NCBI RefSeq assembly: GCF_034043515.1
Contig: NZ_CP138214.1
Span: forward strand, 5,401,501-5,465,500
DNA from: Pseudomonas sp. MUP55
Lineage (GTDB): Bacteria; Pseudomonadota; Gammaproteobacteria; Pseudomonadales; Pseudomonadaceae
Length of the DNA: 64,000 bases
Direction: 5' to 3'
Under the pieces are notes generated by a model, which searched no databases, had not been told where the DNA came from, and saw only the letters and a list, made by a program, of their open reading frames with translations. Of this stretch, positions 1 through 7,600 are shown piece after piece (position 1 is the stretch's first letter; the number at the start of each line of letters is the position of its first letter). The position numbers and the translations under genes were made by a program.

Positions 1-1752
1 TATGGCACCGACGCCATCAGCGAAGCCAACGGCGCTGAGAAGGGCAAGGGCTACAACAAAGTGCGCGGCGACAAGGTCATCGCCTTCGCCCGTGCGTTTC
101 TCGACGAAGCCGCGCCGCTGAGTGCGGGCAGCCACGCTGAGTCCACCGGCTACAAGATCGTCGACGGCACGCTGATCGTCAGCCTCAAGGGCGGCAGCAA
201 CAGCGGCCTGCGTGACGACACGCAACTGATCGGCTTCCAGGGCCCCGCCGCAGAGCCGATTGCGATCCTGCTCAAGCACAACGGCCTGCACTTCGAGATC
301 CAGATCGACGCCAGCACCCCGGTCGGCCAGACCGACGCCGCCGGCGTCAAAGACGTGCTGATGGAAGCCGCGCTGACCACCATCATGGACTGCGAAGACT
401 CCGTGGCCGCCGTTGATGCCGACGACAAAGTGGTGATCTACCGCAACTGGCTCGGCCTGATGAAGGGCGACCTGGCCGAAGAAGTGGCCAAGGGCGGCAA
501 GACCTTCACCCGCACCATGAACCCCGACCGCGTCTACACCGGCGTGGACGGCAACGACGTCACCCTGCATGGCCGTTCGCTGCTGTTCGTGCGCAACGTT
601 GGCCACTTGATGACCATCGACGCGATTCTCGACAAAGACGGCAACGAAGTGCCGGAAGGCATTCTCGACGGCCTGATCACCAGCCTGGCGGCGATCCACA
701 GCCTCAACGGCAACAGCACGCGCAAGAACAGCCGCACCGGTTCGGTGTACATCGTCAAACCGAAAATGCACGGCCCCGAAGAAGCAGCGTTCACCAACGA
801 GCTGTTCGGTCGCATCGAAGACGTGCTGAACCTGCCGCGCAATACGCTGAAAGTCGGGATCATGGACGAGGAACGCCGCACCACGGTCAACCTCAAGGCC
901 TGTATCAAGGCGGCCAGCGAGCGCGTGGTGTTTATCAACACCGGCTTCCTCGACCGCACCGGCGATGAAATCCACACCTCCATGGAAGCCGGCGCGATGG
1001 TGCGCAAGGCGGCCATGAAAGCGGAAAAATGGATCGGCGCCTACGAGAACTGGAACGTCGACATCGGCTTGAGCACCGGCCTGCAAGGGCGTGCGCAAAT
1101 CGGTAAAGGCATGTGGGCGATGCCCGACCTGATGGCCGCGATGCTCGAACAGAAAATCGCCCACCCACTGGCCGGCGCCAATACCGCCTGGGTACCTTCG
1201 CCCACGGCTGCCGCGCTTCACGCGTTGCATTACCACAAGGTCGATGTGTTCGCCCGCCAGGCCGAATTGGCCAAGCGCGAACGCGCCTCGGTGGACGACA
1301 TCCTCACCATCCCTCTGGCCAGCAACACCGATTGGTCCGAAGAAGAAATCCGCAACGAACTGGACAACAACGCCCAGGGCATCCTCGGCTATGTGGTGCG
1401 CTGGATCGACCAGGGCGTCGGCTGCTCCAAAGTGCCGGACATCAACGATGTGGGCCTGATGGAAGACCGCGCCACCCTGCGTATCTCCAGCCAGCACATC
1501 GCCAACTGGTTGCGCCATGGCATCGTCAACGAGGCCCAGGTGATGGAAAGCCTCAAGCGCATGGCGCCGGTGGTAGACCGTCAGAACGCAGGCGACGCGC
1601 TGTACCGTCCGCTGGCGCCGGATTTCGACAGCAACATCGCGTTCCAGGCGGCGGTGGAGTTGGTGATTGAAGGGACCCAGCAACCGAATGGGTATACCGA
1701 GCCGGTGTTGCATCGCAGGCGTCGGGAGTTCAAGGCTAAGAACGGCCTGTAA
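1..1752 (+). CDS. glcB: Malate synthase G, 5' truncated by the window edge
   Basis: This cytosolic Mg-dependent enzyme condenses glyoxylate with acetyl-CoA to malate in the glyoxylate bypass. The frame is open from base 1, so the real start lies upstream; 583 codons of the roughly 725 usual for isoform G are present. Family signatures are visible: [12 protein letters not shown] near base 385, GIMDEERRT near 858 and [19 protein letters not shown] near 940. The gene ends at TAA 1750-1752, followed directly by a hairpin terminator, so it is not in an operon with what follows. Identification is firm; only the N-terminal part is missing. Confidence 0.96.
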   Translation, partial: YGTDAISEANGAEKGKGYNKVRGDKVIAFARAFLDEAAPLSAGSHAESTGYKIVDGTLIVSLKGGSNSGLRDDTQLIGFQGPAAEPIAILLKHNGLHFEIQIDASTPVGQTDAAGVKDVLMEAALTTIMDCEDSVAAVDADDKVVIYRNWLGLMKGDLAEEVAKGGKTFTRTMNPDRVYTGVDGNDVTLHGRSLLFVRNVGHLMTIDAILDKDGNEVPEGILDGLITSLAAIHSLNGNSTRKNSRTGSVYIVKPKMHGPEEAAFTNELFGRIEDVLNLPRNTLKVGIMDEERRTTVNLKACIKAASERVVFINTGFLDRTGDEIHTSMEAGAMVRKAAMKAEKWIGAYENWNVDIGLSTGLQGRAQIGKGMWAMPDLMAAMLEQKIAHPLAGANTAWVPSPTAAALHALHYHKVDVFARQAELAKRERASVDDILTIPLASNTDWSEEEIRNELDNNAQGILGYVVRWIDQGVGCSKVPDINDVGLMEDRATLRISSQHIANWLRHGIVNEAQVMESLKRMAPVVDRQNAGDALYRPLAPDFDSNIAFQAAVELVIEGTQQPNGYTEPVLHRRRREFKAKNGL

Positions 1753-1758
1753 ATGAAG

Positions 1759-1790
1759 AAAGCCCTGATCGAGAGATCGGGGCTTTTTTT
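1759..1790 (+). terminator. Rho-independent terminator of glcB
   Basis: An 11-bp stem (AAGCCCTGATC pairing with GATCGGGGCTT, one G-T wobble) has a 4-base loop and runs into a T tract, starting 7 bases after the glcB stop. The A-rich left side means it may also serve the converging minus-strand gene that ends at 1799. Confidence 0.9.
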
Positions 1791-1798
1791 CTCATTCA

Positions 1799-2254
1799 TC
1801 AAACAGGCTTAAAGTCATAGGACGTCACCTTATAGCTACCATTGAGCGTCACGGAACGGCCTCCCGATTCAAACCTTACGTCTTCCAACCTCCCCACATG
1901 CTGAAAATCTGGGCTGAACGGGGGGCGGTCGACGAGTACCGTAAGGCGACCCGACACAACACTGGATTGCCAGAACTCATGGCCGTTAGGATCACGGTAG
2001 GTGATGTATAGATCCGGATGTTCACGTTGGTGAGGGCCAGCGGCTAAGTCACTTCCATACTGGATACGGATACTTTCGGGTGCCTCATCACCAATCCATT
2101 CTCCGTCTAGTGCACTCCAGGATAGGTATCCAAACACACTCGTCGGTTTGAATTCATGAGTGTGCCCATCCTCAGTAACCTTGATATCCCCTTCTCCAGC
2201 AGTCAGGGCTTTAGCCTCTGCCAATTGTTTCTCATCGATTCCATTAATGTTCAT
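1799..2254 (-). CDS. Hypothetical protein, 151 aa
   Basis: I do not recognise this family. The protein is acidic and soluble-looking, with no signal peptide or membrane segment; its centre has beta-rich stretches (YITYRDPNGHEFWQSSVVSGRLTVLV) and it ends in SYKVTSYDFKPV. The ATG at 2254 is preceded by AGGAG at good spacing, supporting a real gene. It converges on glcB and shares the terminator zone. Codon use is less GC-rich than in neighbouring genes (many Asn, Ile and Lys codons with A or T at the third position), which may mean recent acquisition. No function is proposed. Confidence 0.7.
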   Translation of the reverse strand: MNINGIDEKQLAEAKALTAGEGDIKVTEDGHTHEFKPTSVFGYLSWSALDGEWIGDEAPESIRIQYGSDLAAGPHQREHPDLYITYRDPNGHEFWQSSVVSGRLTVLVDRPPFSPDFQHVGRLEDVRFESGGRSVTLNGSYKVTSYDFKPV

Positions 2255-2388
2255 GATGAACTCCTGTTTGCGGTTGATGGAACCCAGGCCACCGGCCGGT
2301 ACCTTCTCAACCAGTAAACAGGCATCGCATCGACGCTCGCTACTGTCACAATTGACAGTTCTTCGCGAAACCCGACCAATGGAATGAC

Positions 2389-2835
2389 CTAAGGCACCAT
2401 CCCCAACTCCCGCTTCACCAACTTCGCCAGCTTCGCGCTATCGATCGGCTTGAGCAGAAAATCCACCACGCTCAAGTGCATGGCATCAATCACATCCGGT
2501 GCTTCCGCATCCCCCGACATAATGATGATCGGCAGTGCCGCACGCGTGGACTGGCGCACCTTGCTGATCAACTCCAGGCCGTTACTCGGTGCCATGCGCA
2601 GGTCGGTGATCAACAAACCGATGGAGCTGCTCGATTTCAACAAGTCCCACGCCGCCTCACCACTGTCGGCGGTCATGCAGCGAATGCCGTCCAGCCCCAG
2701 GATTTCCGCCAGCAGTTCACGCGCGTCCTTGTCGTCATCCACGATCAATACGCGTTGGGGCGGTAAATCAGGCTCCAGCATCACGGCGCTCAGCGCCTCG
2801 CGCTCGGCATCACTCAAAATATCGTGGTCGGACAT
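2389..2835 (-). CDS. Stand-alone response regulator receiver protein
   Basis: A CheY-like receiver domain fills residues 27-145. It shows the acidic triad D33-D35 (LIVDDD), phospho-acceptor D78 (LLITDLRM), switch S107 (IIMSGD) and conserved K129 (FLLKP). No output domain follows, so it probably acts by protein contact with a histidine kinase or partner. I chose the ATG at 2835, which has GAGA upstream; an in-frame ATG at 2883 would add 16 residues but has no clear ribosome site. The gene is divergent from the DUF294 gene at 3043, sharing a promoter region of about 200 bases. No cognate kinase is adjacent. Confidence 0.85.
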   Translation of the reverse strand: MSDHDILSDAEREALSAVMLEPDLPPQRVLIVDDDKDARELLAEILGLDGIRCMTADSGEAAWDLLKSSSSIGLLITDLRMAPSNGLELISKVRQSTRAALPIIIMSGDAEAPDVIDAMHLSVVDFLLKPIDSAKLAKLVKRELGMVP

Positions 2836-3042
2836 ACGTTTCTCAACAATTCTCTTCAATCTCCCAGCACACTCGTCAGACATCTGCTGGAGGGCGAACA
2901 ATGTGCACTTCGTCGGAAAGTTTGCCTAGTGGGTGTTCTACGGGTTTTGGACGATAGTCATGTAAGGTTTTTCCCTAGTTTTGCTCAGGTCTCACCAACC
3001 TAGACTTACGTCCAATGGGCACCCGCGGTGCAGGAGTCGACC

Positions 3043-5004
3043 ATGCAGCACGATAACGACAAAAAACCTGCGGTCACTGTTATGAGTAAAGCTGATGCTT
3101 TCACGCAGGCGGGTAAAACCGCCGTGTTGCAGAACATCCACGGCACCCTGCAATTCCTGCAACGCTTCCCGCCGTTCAACCAGATGGAAAACGCGCACCT
3201 GGCGTTTCTGGTGGAACAGTGCCAACTGCGCTTCTACGGCCCCGGCGACAGCATCCTCAAACCGTCGGGCGGGCCGGTCGAGCATTTCTATATTGTCAAG
3301 CAGGGCCGCGTGGTCGGCGAGCGGCCGGACTCCACGGATACCACGTTCGAAATCACCACCGGCGAGTGCTTCCCCCTCGCCGCCTTGCTCGGTGAGCGCG
3401 CCACCCGCACCGAGCATAAAGCTTGCGAAGACACCTTCTGCCTGCAACTGAACAAGATGGCGTTCATCAAGCTGTTCGCCCTTTCCAGCCCGTTTCGTGA
3501 TTTCGCCTTGCGCGGTGTCAGCAGCCTGCTCGACCAGGTCAACCAGCAAGTGCAGCAAAAAGCCGTGGAAACCCTCGGCACCCAGTACTCCTTGAATACG
3601 CGCCTGGGCGAACTGGCCATGCGCCATCCGGTCACCTGCAGCCCCGACACGGCGCTGCGCGAAGCGGTGACGCTGATGCATGAGCAGCAGGTCGGCAGCA
3701 TTGTGATTGTCGATGAGCACAAGGCGCCGCTGGGCATCTTCACCTTGCGCGACCTGCGCCAGGTGGTGGCCGATGGCACCAGTGATTTCAACCAGGGCAT
3801 TGACCGCCACATGACCCAGGCGCCGTTCTTCCTGACCCCGGACCACAGCGCGTTCGACGCGGCGATTGCCATGACCGAGCGACATATCGCCCATGTGTGC
3901 CTGGTCAAGGACCAGCGCCTGTGCGGCGTGGTCTCGGAGCGCGATCTGTTTTCCCTGCAACGTGTCGACCTGGTGCACCTGGCGCGCACCATCCGCAACG
4001 CGTCCAGGGTGGAACAGCTGGTGGCGATCCGCGGCGAAATCGGCCAACTGGTCGAACGCATGCTGGCCCACGGTGCTTCGTCTACCCAGATCACCCACAT
4101 TATTACCTTGCTGAACGATCACACCGTGTGCCGCGTAATCGAGCTGACCCTGGCGGAAAAAGGCGACCCCGGCGTGCCCTTCAGTTGGCTGTGCTTTGGC
4201 AGCGAAGGCCGTCGTGAACAGACGCTGTACACCGACCAGGACAACGGCATCCTGTTCGAAGCCCGCGACGCAGTTGAAGCCGCCGAGATTCGCGAGCGCC
4301 TGCTGCCCCTGGCGCAACAGATCAACCAGAGCCTGGCGCTGTGCGGCTTCAGCCTGTGCAAGGGCAATATCATGGCCGGGAACCCGCAACTGTGCCTGTC
4401 GCGGGCCGAGTGGTCCCGGCGGTTTGCCGCTTTCATCCGCGAAGCCACGCCGGAGAACCTGCTGGGTTCGAGCATCTATTTCGATTTGCGGGTGGTGTGG
4501 GGCGACGAACAAGGTTGCGAGCAGTTGCGCCAAGGCATTCTCGATCAGGTGGCGGACAATCGCTTGTTCCAACGCATGCTGGCCGAGAATGCCCTGCGCC
4601 AGCGCCCGCCTGTGGGGCGCTTTCGCGAGTTCGTGCTGACGCGCAAAAGCGGTGAAAAGGCCACCCTGGACCTCAAGGTGCAGGGCCTCACGCCGTTTGT
4701 GGACGGGGCGCGCCTGCTCGCCCTGGCCAACAACGTGCACGCCAACAATACCCTGGAGCGGCTGCGCCAACTGGTCGCCAAGGAAGTGATCGAGCCGCTG
4801 GACGGTGCCGCCTATGAAGAGGCCTATCACTTCATCCAGCAAACCCGCATGCAGCAGCATCAGGTGCAGACGCGGGAAAACCTGCCGTATTCCAACCGCG
4901 TCGATCCCGACAGCCTCAACCACCTGGACCGTCGCATCCTGCGCGAATCCCTGCGTCAGGCCCAGCGCCTGCAAAGCAGCCTGAGCTTGCGGTATCAGCT
5001 GTGA
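3043..5004 (+). CDS. Cyclic-nucleotide-binding / CBS / DUF294 nucleotidyltransferase-like protein
   Basis: A 653-residue cytosolic multidomain protein. Residues about 35-160 form a cNMP-binding-like domain and about 190-310 hold two CBS motifs (MRHPVTCSPDTALREA and MTQAPFFLTPDHSAFDAA). From about residue 380 there is a DUF294 nucleotidyltransferase-like domain with the GSEGRREQ motif and a DQD acid pair (TLYTDQDNG), followed by its C-terminal helical domain. Start chosen at ATG 3043 because AGGAG lies six bases upstream; an upstream GTG at 3028 is less likely. Its stop overlaps the GTG of the exonuclease gene. In many bacteria this family sits near acetate/solute symporters and is suspected of regulating them, which is inference only here. 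Confidence 0.88.
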   Translation: MQHDNDKKPAVTVMSKADAFTQAGKTAVLQNIHGTLQFLQRFPPFNQMENAHLAFLVEQCQLRFYGPGDSILKPSGGPVEHFYIVKQGRVVGERPDSTDTTFEITTGECFPLAALLGERATRTEHKACEDTFCLQLNKMAFIKLFALSSPFRDFALRGVSSLLDQVNQQVQQKAVETLGTQYSLNTRLGELAMRHPVTCSPDTALREAVTLMHEQQVGSIVIVDEHKAPLGIFTLRDLRQVVADGTSDFNQGIDRHMTQAPFFLTPDHSAFDAAIAMTERHIAHVCLVKDQRLCGVVSERDLFSLQRVDLVHLARTIRNASRVEQLVAIRGEIGQLVERMLAHGASSTQITHIITLLNDHTVCRVIELTLAEKGDPGVPFSWLCFGSEGRREQTLYTDQDNGILFEARDAVEAAEIRERLLPLAQQINQSLALCGFSLCKGNIMAGNPQLCLSRAEWSRRFAAFIREATPENLLGSSIYFDLRVVWGDEQGCEQLRQGILDQVADNRLFQRMLAENALRQRPPVGRFREFVLTRKSGEKATLDLKVQGLTPFVDGARLLALANNVHANNTLERLRQLVAKEVIEPLDGAAYEEAYHFIQQTRMQQHQVQTRENLPYSNRVDPDSLNHLDRRILRESLRQAQRLQSSLSLRYQL

Positions 5005-5708
5005 GTCTGTTCGGTTGGCTGCACGCGAAAAAACCCAGGCTCGACGCGGCGCAGCAGCAACGCCTGGCCCAACTGCGCGCGCCCGCAGTGCTGGGCAATA
5101 TCCCGTTGCGCAGCCAGCGCTGGGTGGTGGTCGACCTGGAAACCAGCGGCCTGCACCTCAACCGTGACCAGGTGCTGTCCATCGGCGCCGTGGTGATCGA
5201 AGACGGCGCGGTGGATTTCTCGCAGATGTTCGAACGCACCCTGCAGCGCACCGCCACCAAACTCAGCCCCAGCGTGTTGATCCACGGCCTCGGCCCCAGC
5301 GCAATCGCGGCGGGCAGCGACCCGGTGGACGCGTTGCTGGATTTCATGGAGTTCGTCGGCGACAGCCCGTTGCTGGCCTTCCATGCACCGTTCGATCAAC
5401 ACATGCTGTGCCGGGCGCTCAAGGACAGCCTGGGTTACCGGCTGGCCCATGTGTTTCTGGACGTGGCCGATATCGCCCCGCTGTTATGCCCCGAGGCGAA
5501 CATCCGTGAGGCCGGCCTGGATGACTGGATCAACCATTTCAAGCTGCAGGTGGGCGAACGCCACCACGCCAGCGCCGATGCACTGGCGACGGCGGAACTG
5601 ATGCTGATCCTGTTCAGCCGGGCGCGCCAGCAACACATCGACACACCCCAGGCGCTGCAAGAGCGCTTGAGCCAATGGCGGCGGCGTAGGCACACGCCGT
5701 CGTTCTAG
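5001..5708 (+). CDS. DnaQ-like 3'-5' exonuclease (DEDDh)
   Basis: A 235-residue exonuclease of the DNA polymerase III epsilon superfamily. Exo I is D45-x-E47 (VVVDLETSG), Exo II falls around LLAFHAPFDQHML, and Exo III-epsilon is HHASADALATAEL near residue 195, giving the DEDDh set. It starts with GTG at 5001 inside the stop of the DUF294 gene (GTGA), so the two are translationally coupled. The lack of polymerase or clamp-binding domains points to a housekeeping or regulatory exonuclease rather than the replicative proofreader. The substrate (DNA or RNA) is not deducible. Confidence 0.88.
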   Translation: MSLFGWLHAKKPRLDAAQQQRLAQLRAPAVLGNIPLRSQRWVVVDLETSGLHLNRDQVLSIGAVVIEDGAVDFSQMFERTLQRTATKLSPSVLIHGLGPSAIAAGSDPVDALLDFMEFVGDSPLLAFHAPFDQHMLCRALKDSLGYRLAHVFLDVADIAPLLCPEANIREAGLDDWINHFKLQVGERHHASADALATAELMLILFSRARQQHIDTPQALQERLSQWRRRRHTPSF

Positions 5709-5803
5709 GGGACGCGAAGGGACCGGGGCTGCATTCCCACGCGGCCTTTCCAGGGGACGCGGAGCGTCCGGGGCTGCATTCCCACGCGGAGCGTGGGAAC
5801 GAT
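5709..5803. repeat. Family B REP cluster (GATCGTTCCCACGC type)
   Basis: Two degenerate copies of the element that reads CGGAGCGTGGGAACGATC at its right end, with GGGACGCGGAGCGTCC as companion arm. The same family flanks the RAYT transposase at 32.4-33.1 kb. Confidence 0.85.
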
Positions 5804-5872
5804 CGGGCGGTGATCGCGGGGCGGTCGCCCGACAGACGCCAATTGCGCGTACATCACGCCTCTGACACAATC

Positions 5873-5891
5873 GCGAATAATTCTCGTTAGT
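5873..5891. promoter_or_regulatory. Putative Fur box
   Basis: The minus-strand reading ACTAACGAGAATTATTCGC matches the 19-bp Fur consensus GATAATGATAATCATTATC at 12 positions, including the central GA-AAT-ATT core. It lies 22 bases before the sigma-factor start, where iron repression of a FecI-type gene would be expected. Confidence 0.6.
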
Positions 5892-5913
5892 TTAAACTTT
5901 ATTCGGTGATGCC

Positions 5914-6432
5914 TTGTCGTCGGTCCAGACCCCACACAGTGAGCTTGTTGGCGCGTTGTATCGCGACCATCGTGGCTGGCTGCTGGCCTGGCTGCGGCGC
6001 AACGTAGCCTGCCCAAGCCGCGCCGAAGACTTGAGCCAGGACACTTTCATGCGCCTGCTGGGCCGTGACGGGCTGCGCGAACCCCGCGAGCCGCGTGCCT
6101 TTCTGGTGGCCGTCGCCAAGGGCTTGCTGTTCGACTACTTCCGCCGCGCCGCGCTGGAACAGGCCTACCTCACCGAATTGATGCTGATCCCGGAAAGCGA
6201 ACACCCCTCGCCCGAAGAACAGCAACTGATCATTGAAGACCTCAAGGCCATCGACCGCCTGCTCGGCACCCTGTCGAGCAAAGCCCGCGCCGCGTTCCTC
6301 TATAACCGCCTCGACGGCCTGGGCCATGCAGAAATCGCCCAGCGCCTGGGTGTGTCGGTGCCGCGCGTGCGCCAATACCTGGCTCAGGGCATACGTCAGT
6401 GCTACATCGCGCTGTATGGCGAGCCGTCGTGA
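5914..6432 (+). CDS. FecI-type ECF sigma factor
   Basis: A 172-residue ECF sigma factor. Region 2 is visible at residues 10-75 (LYRDHRGWLLAWLRRN, AEDLSQDTFMRLL) and region 4 at about 105-165 (LSSKARAAFLYNRLDGLGHAEIAQRLGVSVPRVRQYLAQG). It is expected to direct transcription of the TonB receptor downstream when released by the FecR partner. The start is a TTG at 5914, the only start codon between the upstream stop at 5893 and the conserved region. The stop overlaps the GTG of fecR. The order sigma-FecR-receptor-PepSY resembles foxIRAB of P. aeruginosa. Confidence 0.88.
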   Translation: MSSVQTPHSELVGALYRDHRGWLLAWLRRNVACPSRAEDLSQDTFMRLLGRDGLREPREPRAFLVAVAKGLLFDYFRRAALEQAYLTELMLIPESEHPSPEEQQLIIEDLKAIDRLLGTLSSKARAAFLYNRLDGLGHAEIAQRLGVSVPRVRQYLAQGIRQCYIALYGEPS

Positions 6433-7397
6433 CCGCGATCAGTTCCAAACCGGTGTCGGCCCGCGTGCTGGACGCCGCGATTGCCTGGCAGCTGTCCCTC
6501 GACGCCGGCGACCGCAGCCTGGTGGCACAGGAAGAGTTCGCCAAGTGGCTGGCCAGCGATGAAGAACACGCCCGCGCCTGGCGCCAGTTGGGCATGCTCG
6601 ATCAGCGTTTCAGTGTCGCCTCTGGCCCTGCGCGGGCAGCATTGCTGCAGTCGCGCAACAGCGTTCGCCAGCGTGTACGCAAGCTCGGCCGTGGCCTGGC
6701 GAGTATCGCGCTGGTGTGCGGCCTGGCCTTGTTTGCCGGTGAGCGCTATGTGCCGATCCACTATTGGCTGGCCGACCAGCGCACCGCCACCGGCGAGCAG
6801 CGCACAATCGAGCTGGCGGACGGCACCCGGATCAACCTCAACACCCACAGCGCCATCGACGTGCGCTTCGACGACAAGCGTCGGTTGATTGTGTTGCAGG
6901 AAGGCGAAATCCTCGTCGAAACCGGCCACAACGATGCGCGGCCGTTCTCGGTACAGACCCGCGACGGCAACCTGCGGGCGCTGGGTACGCGGTTTATCGT
7001 CAGGCGCGAAGACGACGCCACGCGCCTGAGCGTGCTGCAATCGGCCGTGGCTGCTCAGCCCCAGGCGCTGCATCAGGAACAGGTTTTCAAGCAGGGCCAG
7101 CAGGTGCTGATGCGCAGCGACGGCCTGGGCCCGGTGCTCGCCGTGCCTGCGGCCAGCGACGCCTGGACCCGCGGCATGCTGGTCGTCGACAACGCCCGCC
7201 TGGGCGATGTGGTGGCTGAGCTCGGCCGTTATCGCAGCGGCTATCTGAGTGTGGACAGCAACGTGGCCGATCTGCGCATCACCGGCAGCTTCCCGCTGCA
7301 CGACACCACCCTGGCGCTCAACGCGTTGCTGCCGACACTGCCGGTGCAGATCGAGCAGCACACGCCGTGGTGGGTGACGGTCAAGGGTAAGCCTTAG
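6429..7397 (+). CDS. FecR-family anti-sigma / sigma regulator
   Basis: A 322-residue inner-membrane signal transducer. It has an N-terminal cytoplasmic DUF4880-like helical region (AIAWQLSLDAGDRSLVAQEEFAKWLASDEEHARAWRQL split over residues 14-50), one membrane segment near residues 78-98, and a periplasmic FecR domain (ADGTRINLNTHSAIDV, LQEGEILVETG, RDGNLRALGTRF). The periplasmic C-terminus would contact the STN domain of the receptor. The GTG at 6429 overlaps the sigma-factor stop, giving strict coupling. A REP pair separates it from the receptor, which probably has its own sigma-dependent promoter. Confidence 0.9.
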   Translation: MTAISSKPVSARVLDAAIAWQLSLDAGDRSLVAQEEFAKWLASDEEHARAWRQLGMLDQRFSVASGPARAALLQSRNSVRQRVRKLGRGLASIALVCGLALFAGERYVPIHYWLADQRTATGEQRTIELADGTRINLNTHSAIDVRFDDKRRLIVLQEGEILVETGHNDARPFSVQTRDGNLRALGTRFIVRREDDATRLSVLQSAVAAQPQALHQEQVFKQGQQVLMRSDGLGPVLAVPAASDAWTRGMLVVDNARLGDVVAELGRYRSGYLSVDSNVADLRITGSFPLHDTTLALNALLPTLPVQIEQHTPWWVTVKGKP

Positions 7398-7418
7398 GGT
7401 TTGAGGTGCCTGGGCGAT

Positions 7419-7499
7419 CGCTATCGGGGGCAAGCCCCCTCCCACATTTAACAGCGTTCACAGTTCAACTGTGGGAGGGGGCTTGCCCCCGATGAGGCC
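7419..7499. repeat. Family A REP inverted pair
   Basis: Head-to-head GGGGGCAAGCCCCCTCCCAC / GTGGGAGGGGGCTTGCCCCC arms separated by a spacer containing GTTCACAGTTCAA. It matches the pair at 11381-11461 over 81 bases with one mismatch. Confidence 0.95.
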
Positions 7500-7600
7500 C
7501 TGAAGAACACCAAAAAAAATATTTACACCCCGCCCTATCACTTTTCGATTCTCGTCCGGCACCTAGGCAATTGAGAAATATTTCCATTCAGGAGCCGCCC

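Noticed and set aside
2992..4974. 660-codon antisense open frame opposite the DUF294 gene
   Set aside because: Mirror of a GC-rich coding strand; the plus strand has clear domains and a ribosome site.
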